A DNA stretch of 10,255 nt from JBMNHG01 sp045627705 (GTDB lineage Bacteria > Verrucomicrobiota > Kiritimatiellia > RFP12 > JBMNHG01). The number at the start of each line of letters is the position of its first letter. Position 1 is the first letter of the stretch. Shown piece after piece: positions 6,182 through 10,255 of the stretch. The stretch is from NCBI GenBank assembly GCA_045627705.1, contig JAZQOE010000078.1, positions 1 to 10,255 on the forward strand, in the 5' to 3' direction. The notes beneath the pieces are model-generated. The model saw nothing but the letters and a program-made list of their open reading frames with translations. It had not been told where the DNA came from and did not search any database. Made by a program: the position numbers and the translations under genes.

Positions 6182-7573
6182 TCAAGCCTTGACGGAGATG
6201 GCGATTGTCTCGCGCGCCATGTCGGAGAGATTCACGAGGTTGCGGCCGGCGATGCCTGTCACGAGCCGGTCGTGGAGCGGCGGCGCCAAGTGTTCGGGCA
6301 GCGCCTTGCGACCGAGCATTGCGCCGAGGACGCTTCCAGCCGTTGCGCCGTTGCAGTCGGTGTCGAATCCGGCGGAAACGGCGAGGCCGATGGTGCGCGT
6401 GAAATCCTTTTCGCCCCAGAGCAACGCCCACGCGACAATCTGCGCATTGGAATTAGTGTGGCACCAGTGGTGGCCGAACGCCTCGTTCCAGCGGGCATGG
6501 ATCGCATCGAGGGCCTGGGTCGAATCAAGACCCTGCTTGCGCCACTCGAAGACTTGCGCGAGGTCCGCGAAAAGACGCGAACGGGCCGGGATCTGCGCCA
6601 TGCCCGCGCGGATCGCGGTCTCGACGGAATCCGTGGCGAAGGCGGCGGCGATCATGGCGGCCGCCCACATTTCCCCATAGACACCGTTGCGGACATGCGA
6701 GAAGGATGCATCGCGCCAGCCGAAATCAGCGGCCGCCTCTGGATTGCCGGGATTGCAATAGCCGAAGAAATCGGCGCGGATCTGGGCGCCGATCCATTCG
6801 CGGTACGGGTTGCGGTACGTGGCGGTGGTGAAGCGCGTCGGCGCGCGACCCGCGTTATCGACAGTCGGCACGCAAAGCGTGTAGTTCCTGTAGGCCATGC
6901 GTTCCGCGGTGCAGACATGGAGAAGCGGGATGTTGCCGCACCAGAAGTTGCCGACATCGCGGGCGGTGAAATCGCGTCCGTTGAGACGGACGATCTCCAT
7001 GCCCGTCACGGTGTAGTTCGTATCGTCGTCTTCCGGCATGCGGTCGAGATGCTCGACGGCGTGGGGTGAATCCGCATTGAGCCAGAAATCGTGCCCGATC
7101 GCGGCCTTCACCGCATCGGCGCCGAGTCCAGACCAATAGTCGGCGAGGGGCCAGCGCCCTTGCGCCTTGAGCGCGAGTTCGATATCGCGACGGCGGACGC
7201 CCTCGCACGGCTTGCCGAGCATACATCCGCAGCAACGTCCGGTCCACGCGCCGTGGACGCGGTCGAAGAGTTCCTCGCCTTGCGGCACGCTTCCAAGCGC
7301 GACGGGCGCGGGACGTTCCGCGCGGATTTCCGCCGGTGATGAAGGCTCCACGAATTTGTAGCCCGGAAGGAGCGGCAGGTCGGCGCAGGCGTCGATCCAC
7401 TCGTACGCCGCTTGCTGGAGGGCGAAGTCCTCTGTGCCGTCTGGCGCGTCGAGCGCGGCGCAAAGCTCGTCGCAACGCGCGGAGAGCGGCGCGATATCGC
7501 GGCCCTCATCCTTGTCCTGTCCCTGTTCGATCCGCAGATCGGCGGATGTGAGGCGAAGCCACATTTCGACCAT
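6182..7573 (-). CDS. ADP-ribosylglycohydrolase (DraG/ARH) family protein
   Basis: A 463-residue protein. Residues 1-100 are an extra N-terminal segment with no motif I recognise; the ARH fold starts near 101 (FDRVHGAWTGRCCGCMLGKPCEG, with the glycine-rich first helix). Metal-site motifs: PEDDDTNYT (180-188) corresponding to the canonical (S/T)DDT, and GFDTDCNGATAGSVLGAMLG (402-421) corresponding to DxDT, so D183, D184, D404 and D406 are the likely Mg ligands, with Cys407 where many members have Thr. In between are PYREWIGAQIRADFFGY and a WRDASFSHVRNGVYGEM segment. From memory this pattern marks a bacterial subfamily often found near sugar-metabolism genes, whose substrate is not settled; it may not act on ADP-ribosyl proteins at all. 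Cytoplasmic, no signal peptide. ATG 7573 has GGAGGA (7580-7585) 6 nt upstream. It directly precedes the GH13_18 gene, which supports a carbohydrate-related role. Confidence 0.85.
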   Translation of the reverse strand: MVEMWLRLTSADLRIEQGQDKDEGRDIAPLSARCDELCAALDAPDGTEDFALQQAAYEWIDACADLPLLPGYKFVEPSSPAEIRAERPAPVALGSVPQGEELFDRVHGAWTGRCCGCMLGKPCEGVRRRDIELALKAQGRWPLADYWSGLGADAVKAAIGHDFWLNADSPHAVEHLDRMPEDDDTNYTVTGMEIVRLNGRDFTARDVGNFWCGNIPLLHVCTAERMAYRNYTLCVPTVDNAGRAPTRFTTATYRNPYREWIGAQIRADFFGYCNPGNPEAAADFGWRDASFSHVRNGVYGEMWAAAMIAAAFATDSVETAIRAGMAQIPARSRLFADLAQVFEWRKQGLDSTQALDAIHARWNEAFGHHWCHTNSNAQIVAWALLWGEKDFTRTIGLAVSAGFDTDCNGATAGSVLGAMLGRKALPEHLAPPLHDRLVTGIAGRNLVNLSDMARETIAISVKA

Positions 7574-7594
7574 TTCGATTCCTCCGTGGTGGAT

Positions 7595-7610
7595 GCCGGC
7601 AAAGGCCGGC
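7595..7610 (-). repeat. Intercistronic GC hairpin between the NERD and ARH genes
   Basis: Two perfect GCCGGC hexamers (7595-7600 and 7605-7610) flank a 4-nt loop, giving a very stable 6-bp hairpin in the 50-bp gap, 9 nt before the GGAGGA of the ARH gene as transcribed. No U-run follows on the minus strand, so it is not a clear terminator. It may protect or mark an mRNA processing point. Confidence 0.45.
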
Positions 7611-7623
7611 GATTAGAGTTGAA

Positions 7624-8385
7624 CTACATGTCAACAAGCGGCGAAAGCATTTCGACCGCGCTGGCGAGGCTTTCGGCGGAAGGCGCGACTGCGCCATCGA
7701 CATCGCGCGTCACGACTTGCAGCAGGCGCGGCAGGGGACACACTTCGATCTCGTCGATCGCGCAGTCGAGCATGGAGCCTCCAGTACCGGCGAAGCAGAC
7801 GATCGAGCGGACCGGGATATCGTCGATCCCCTTTGCCTTGAGCCACGCGGAAAGCTGGTTCGCGGCGTTGCGCGCCTGCGCGACTGGCGAGCGTGATGGG
7901 ACGACGCCATTCACAAGGATGCGTCCGCGGTCGATGGTGACGGAGCCATTCCATGTTTTCGTCTCAATCACGCACGCGCCATTCGGGCCGATCACAACAT
8001 GGTCGATATCGGACGAGCGGCGCATCTCGGTATCGGTCGAGCCGAGGTTCACGCCGTGGAAGATATCGTATCCGCCGGGAAGGCGCGACAGTTCTGCGCC
8101 GACAAGCTCTTCGCCGCGCGCGCCGTTGAAGAACGCGCCGATGCGGCGGCGGCCCGGGCCGAATGCGGCACAAAGTGCGATGAGCGCGGCGATCGCCAAT
8201 GGAAGCCCGCCGAAGAATGATGTCGCGCGAGGGAGGATCGCCCCGATCAAGACACCGATCATGAACACCGCCCCGAGGAGAGGCCACAGGGCGCGGATTA
8301 CGCCGGCAAAGCGCGCGCGTTCGCCCGGCGCGCCGTGAATGCGCACCGCATTGCGTCCGGCAACCGTATTTACGCTGTTCGACAC
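7624..8385 (-). CDS. Membrane-anchored NERD-domain protein
   Basis: Starting at GTG 8385 the product has 253 residues. Two hydrophobic segments (about 29-51 and 57-76) form a membrane hairpin or pair of helices. They are followed by a NERD (nuclease-related) domain from about 88: GARGEELVGAELSRLP, then DIDHVVIGPNG (D128 likely a core acid) and ACVIETKTWNG with E141 and K143, the E-x-K of a PD-(D/E)xK-like site. The domain thus keeps the residues expected for metal-dependent nuclease chemistry, although NERD activity is poorly characterised as a family. An in-frame ATG at 8427, 3 bp after the M23 gene stop, would add 14 residues but has no clear ribosome binding site, while GTG 8385 has AAGGAG (8392-8397) at a 6-nt spacer, the same distance seen for two neighbours. 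I prefer GTG. The C-terminal ~100 residues are conserved-looking but unassigned. Confidence 0.85.
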   Translation of the reverse strand: MSNSVNTVAGRNAVRIHGAPGERARFAGVIRALWPLLGAVFMIGVLIGAILPRATSFFGGLPLAIAALIALCAAFGPGRRRIGAFFNGARGEELVGAELSRLPGGYDIFHGVNLGSTDTEMRRSSDIDHVVIGPNGACVIETKTWNGSVTIDRGRILVNGVVPSRSPVAQARNAANQLSAWLKAKGIDDIPVRSIVCFAGTGGSMLDCAIDEIEVCPLPRLLQVVTRDVDGAVAPSAESLASAVEMLSPLVDM

Positions 8386-8391
8386 GATGGA

Positions 8392-8397
8392 CTCCTT
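8392..8397 (-). promoter_or_regulatory. Ribosome binding site that decides the NERD start
   Basis: AAGGAG on the minus strand, 6 nt before GTG 8385. The spacing equals that of the GH13_18 (AAGGAG) and ARH (GGAGGA) genes in the same block, and the ATG further upstream (8427) lacks an equivalent. Confidence 0.6.
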
Positions 8398-8430
8398 GTT
8401 TTCCGCGGATGGCGAAGGCGGCGTCATACG

Positions 8431-9624
8431 CTACTTCGCGGGGTAGAAGATTTGGGCGATGTAGCTCTTGCCAGAATTGGAAAGTTCCCACTTGCCAGTC
8501 TTCTTCGTCGCGTAGCCACGCGCATTGCGCCCAAGCGCCTCCTCGTCCACGCCGAAGAGCCTTGGCAGTTCGCTCTCATTGGGGGCGGGTTCCGTGTCAG
8601 GCCACGGGCGCAGGCGAAGCGGCACGCCGCTTTCCGCGATTTCGAGAAGCGCCACATTCGCGACCTTCGGAGCCGTGCCATTCCCGAGTTCGTTCAAGTC
8701 TGGATAGTGGCGGAAATATTCGGGGGGGCGCGCGGGATCGACCTTCACCGCCACGATCAATGCCGCTTTCTCCGAGCGCAGTTCGTCGAGCATCGAGAAC
8801 GTGCCGTCCGGATTGCGATGGTTCAGCATCGCGAGCGGGTCGATGCCATACAGGTTGCGGCCGTCCCACGCGCCATGCGTGAGCGGCGCCTTCTTTTCCT
8901 TCATGAAATCCGGATAGCGCGTGTTGATGAATACGCCGAGTTCGAAGTGGAGATGCGCGCGATCAAGCGCGATGCCGGAAGCGCTGCTGTTGCCGAGGCG
9001 CCCGATTGCCTGGCCGGCCTTGACTTCGCATCCGGCGACAAGTCTAGGCTCCACTGCGTCGAGGTGCGCATAGAGCGAGTATATCCAGCCCATGGGGTCA
9101 TCGTGGGTCAAGACCACATACCTGCCGTACGAGGAATTGCCTGGAACCGCGTTGATGTACGCGACCTTGCCGTCAGCGACAGCGTACACTTCGTCTTGCG
9201 GCCTGCGCCTGGCGTCGCGCTTCGTGGGCGCGATGTCGATGCCCTCGTGCCAGCGGGCGCCATTCGCATCCGTGCGTGTCGCGCCATACAGTCCCGACAC
9301 CTGGCGGCCGGATTCGGTGGGCATGAAGATAGACGGGGAATTAGTGTCGGCGAAACTCTGCTGTGGCGTCGGATTCACGAAACGAAGGAGCGGCTTCGAC
9401 GGCGTGGAGTTTGTCTGCGAGGCGGAGGTGTCGTCCTCGCCCGATGCGACGACAGTCTTGCCCGGGCGACTGCATCCGCCTGCGAACATCGCGGGGAAGA
9501 GTTCGGCCAAGAGTGCCCCGACAGCGATCGCGGCGGCCAGCCAAAGGCCTGCGCGAAGGCCAGGGATCCTTTCCCTGCGCGGACTATACCCGTTTTGATT
9601 CTGCGATAGTGGTGAAAGATACAT
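8431..9624 (-). CDS. Membrane-anchored M23 (LytM/lysostaphin-type) metallopeptidase
   Basis: With ATG 9624 the product has 397 residues: a short polar N-terminus, one hydrophobic segment (about 25-46), then CSRPGK at 51-56, where Cys51 after FAGG is a weak lipobox candidate. The M23 domain spans roughly 105-235: H126-EGID130 (H-x3-D), PQDEVYAVADGKVAYI, YAHL with H187, and H224-L-H226-FELG. H126, D130 and H226 are the expected zinc ligands. Such enzymes cut peptidoglycan cross-bridges or, when degenerate, activate amidases; here the metal set is complete. A C-terminal part of about 150 residues (from 'INTRYPDF') is unassigned. The start has no ribosome binding site. A TTG at 9642 would extend it by 6 codons, but it lies upstream of the predicted -10 box, so ATG 9624, possibly leaderless, is preferred. 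First gene of the minus-strand block; its TAG is 3 bp from the alternative NERD ATG. Confidence 0.88.
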   Translation of the reverse strand: MYLSPLSQNQNGYSPRRERIPGLRAGLWLAAAIAVGALLAELFPAMFAGGCSRPGKTVVASGEDDTSASQTNSTPSKPLLRFVNPTPQQSFADTNSPSIFMPTESGRQVSGLYGATRTDANGARWHEGIDIAPTKRDARRRPQDEVYAVADGKVAYINAVPGNSSYGRYVVLTHDDPMGWIYSLYAHLDAVEPRLVAGCEVKAGQAIGRLGNSSASGIALDRAHLHFELGVFINTRYPDFMKEKKAPLTHGAWDGRNLYGIDPLAMLNHRNPDGTFSMLDELRSEKAALIVAVKVDPARPPEYFRHYPDLNELGNGTAPKVANVALLEIAESGVPLRLRPWPDTEPAPNESELPRLFGVDEEALGRNARGYATKKTGKWELSNSGKSYIAQIFYPAK

Positions 9625-9632
9625 GGTACTGG

Positions 9633-9661
9633 AATATAGCAAAAACAGCCTTCAAATCCAA
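9633..9661 (-). promoter_or_regulatory. Promoter of the six-gene minus-strand block
   Basis: On the minus strand TTGGAT (9661-9656, 4 of 6 matches) and TATATT (9638-9633, 5 of 6) are 17 nt apart. Transcription would start near 9627-9624, that is 0-3 nt before the ATG of the M23 gene. No other promoter-like pair of this quality is evident between the two divergent genes on this strand, and gaps inside the block are short, so this is the likely main promoter. Confidence 0.55.
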
Positions 9662-9699
9662 TGTTTGAAATAGGCAACAAAAAAACACCGCGGAAAACC

Positions 9700-9721
9700 T
9701 AGGGAAATTGTTATTTTCCTA
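9700..9721. promoter_or_regulatory. Inverted repeat in the divergent region, possible operator
   Basis: TAGGGAAAT (9700-9708) and ATTTTCCTA (9713-9721) form an inverted repeat, 8 of 9 symmetric, around TGTT. It lies directly before the -35 box of the HU promoter and about 40 bp upstream of the M23-side -35 box. Its position suits a regulator binding site that could affect both directions. As RNA it would fold with one G-U pair, but no gene needs a terminator here. Confidence 0.35.
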
Positions 9722-9750
9722 TTGCAACGCCAATAAAAAAAGGCGATACT
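9722..9750 (+). promoter_or_regulatory. Promoter of the HU gene
   Basis: TTGCAA (9722-9727) and GATACT (9745-9750), each 4 of 6 matches, are separated by exactly 17 nt containing an A7 tract. The predicted start is near A9757, giving a leader of about 43 nt that carries the hairpin at 9759-9780 and the AAGGAG site. Confidence 0.5.
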
Positions 9751-9758
9751 GCACCCAA

Positions 9759-9780
9759 CGTGGGGTGTGGTTATCCCACG
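9759..9780 (+). promoter_or_regulatory. 5'-leader hairpin of the HU mRNA
   Basis: CGTGGGGT (9759-9766) pairs with ATCCCACG (9773-9780) over 8 bp with one G-U, loop GTGGTT. The stem begins almost at the predicted 5' end of the transcript and ends 5 nt before the AAGGAG. Such 5' stems commonly slow mRNA decay; alternatively the DNA repeat could bind a regulator. Confidence 0.45.
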
Positions 9781-9785
9781 AAATC

Positions 9786-9791
9786 AAGGAG
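9786..9791 (+). promoter_or_regulatory. Ribosome binding site that decides the HU start
   Basis: AAGGAG with an 8-nt spacer to ATG 9800. In-frame GTG 9767 lies within the leader hairpin, and ATG 9794 is only 2 nt from this site, so both are unlikely starts. Confidence 0.75.
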
Positions 9792-9799
9792 TAATGATC

Positions 9800-10186
9800 A
9801 TGGCTACCAAGAAAGCTGAACCCAAGAAGGCCTGCGCCAAGGCCTGCGCTTGCAAGAAGGCGTCTGCCGCCCCTGCCAAGAAGGCCCCCGCGGTCCCCAC
9901 GACGAAGTCTCAGATCATCGGCGCCATCGCCGAGGCCGCCGAGATCAACAAGAAGCAGGCTGCCGCCGCTTACGAGAAGCTCGTCGCTATCGCCTACGAT
10001 GGCGCCAAGAAGCTCGATGCCGGTATCGTCCTCCCTGGTCTCGGCAAGTTCCTGATCAAGAAGCAGGCCGCCCGCACCGTCCGCAATCCGCAGACTGGCG
10101 CAACCAGCAAGAAGCCCGCGTGCAAGGTTCTCAAGTTCCGCATCGCCAAGGCTGCCAAGGATGCCGTTCTTCCCGCGAAGAAATAA
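9800..10186 (+). CDS. HU-family DNA-binding protein with Lys/Ala/Cys-rich N-terminal tail
   Basis: A 128-residue nucleoid protein. Residues 35-124 are a complete HU/IHF domain: KSQIIGAIAEAAEINKKQAAAAYEKL (helices 1-2), VLPGLGKFLI (turn matching LVGFGTF), then the DNA-binding arm ARTVRNPQTG with the intercalating P97, and the closing FRIAKAAKDAVL helix. It should bind and bend DNA as a dimer without strong sequence preference. Residues 1-34 are a basic tail rich in Lys, Ala and Pro resembling histone H1-like extensions, with three cysteines (12, 16, 18); a fourth, C108, is in the HU domain. Lysine is encoded almost only by AAG and alanine mostly by GCC/GCT, as in highly expressed genes. The start ATG 9800 is set by AAGGAG at 9786-9791. 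It is divergent from the M23 block and appears monocistronic. The tail makes it about 38 residues longer than classical 90-residue HU. Confidence 0.93.
   Translation: MATKKAEPKKACAKACACKKASAAPAKKAPAVPTTKSQIIGAIAEAAEINKKQAAAAYEKLVAIAYDGAKKLDAGIVLPGLGKFLIKKQAARTVRNPQTGATSKKPACKVLKFRIAKAAKDAVLPAKK
9827..9850 (+). repeat. Tandem 12-bp repeat in the HU tail
   Basis: AAGGCCTGCGCC is followed directly by AAGGCCTGCGCT, in frame, encoding KACA twice (residues 10-17). This suggests that the tail grew by duplication of a short unit. Confidence 0.7.
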
Positions 10187-10219
10187 TCCTTAACTACGCA
10201 TTGTAGAAAAAAACGGGGC

Positions 10220-10250
10220 GCCGGGGAAATTGGTTTCATTTTTCCGCGGC
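10220..10250. terminator. Terminator-like hairpin after HU, cut by the window edge
   Basis: GCCGGGGAAA (10220-10229) pairs with TTTCCGCGGC (10241-10250) with a single G-G mismatch, loop of 11 nt. Any U-run for the plus strand would lie at or beyond the window end. On the minus strand a T7 run (10213-10207) follows the stem after 6 nt, so the element could also stop a leftward transcript arriving from the right; a two-way terminator is possible. Confidence 0.4.
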
Positions 10251-10255
10251 CCGGT

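Noticed and set aside
6182..8385. NERD plus ADP-ribosylglycohydrolase pair as a dedicated anti-phage or toxin-antitoxin system
   Set aside because: No ADP-ribosyltransferase toxin or other effector is adjacent, the ARH subfamily looks metabolic, and both genes are embedded in a longer block with sugar and amino-acid enzymes.
8335..9609. A 424-codon plus-strand frame over the M23 gene
   Set aside because: Mirror frame of a clear M23 peptidase; the product is Arg/His-rich without domain signals.
9767..9799. GTG 9767 as the start of HU
   Set aside because: It lies in the loop of the leader hairpin and has no ribosome binding site, whereas ATG 9800 has AAGGAG at 8 nt.
1..10255. CRISPR array, tRNA/rRNA genes, insertion sequences
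   Set aside because: No regularly spaced direct repeats, no tRNA-like cloverleaf or rRNA consensus, and no transposase motif or terminal inverted repeats were seen.

Overview
The window looks like a chromosomal segment of a GC-rich, Gram-negative-type bacterium. It has strong AAGGAG-type ribosome binding sites about 6 nt before most starts, two membrane-anchored envelope proteins whose soluble part should lie outside the inner membrane, and an HU protein with a long Lys/Ala-rich tail. That tail, together with the remnant of a DUF4143-type ATPase, is reminiscent of uncultivated Verrucomicrobiota/Kiritimatiellota from gut or rumen. This is an impression from protein style, not a demonstrated assignment.

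Layout. (1) 1-600 carries no intact recognisable gene. It holds a possible small transcription unit (promoter-like hexamers at 114-142, a small ORF with its own ribosome binding site at 172, and a terminator-like hairpin at 233-265), followed by the degraded C-terminal end of a DUF4143-type ATPase (412-600). (2) 640-9624 is one block of six genes, all on the minus strand, with gaps of only 3-50 bp (3 to 92 bp if the preferred downstream start of the NERD gene is used). In transcription order they are: membrane-anchored M23 metallopeptidase, membrane NERD-domain protein, ADP-ribosylglycohydrolase-family enzyme, GH13_18 sugar phosphorylase, PLP-dependent Orn/Lys/Arg decarboxylase, and a metallophosphoesterase fused through a membrane segment to a beta-rich outer domain. 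(3) 9625-9799 is a divergent regulatory region with a promoter on each strand, an inverted repeat, and a 5'-leader hairpin for the rightward gene. (4) 9800-10186 encodes an HU-family DNA-binding protein, followed at the right edge by a terminator-like hairpin.

The six minus-strand genes are probably co-transcribed from the promoter at 9633-9661. They do not form a known pathway: envelope functions (M23 peptidase, metallophosphoesterase with an extracytoplasmic domain, NERD membrane protein) are mixed with cytoplasmic metabolism (glucoside phosphorolysis, amino-acid decarboxylation, removal of ADP-ribose or a related group). I see no CRISPR array, transposase, tRNA, rRNA or phage gene. The most notable items are the fused metallophosphoesterase, the cysteine-containing histone-like tail of HU, the possible leaderless start of the M23 gene, the hairpin covering the decarboxylase ribosome binding site, and the structured unit at 114-265.
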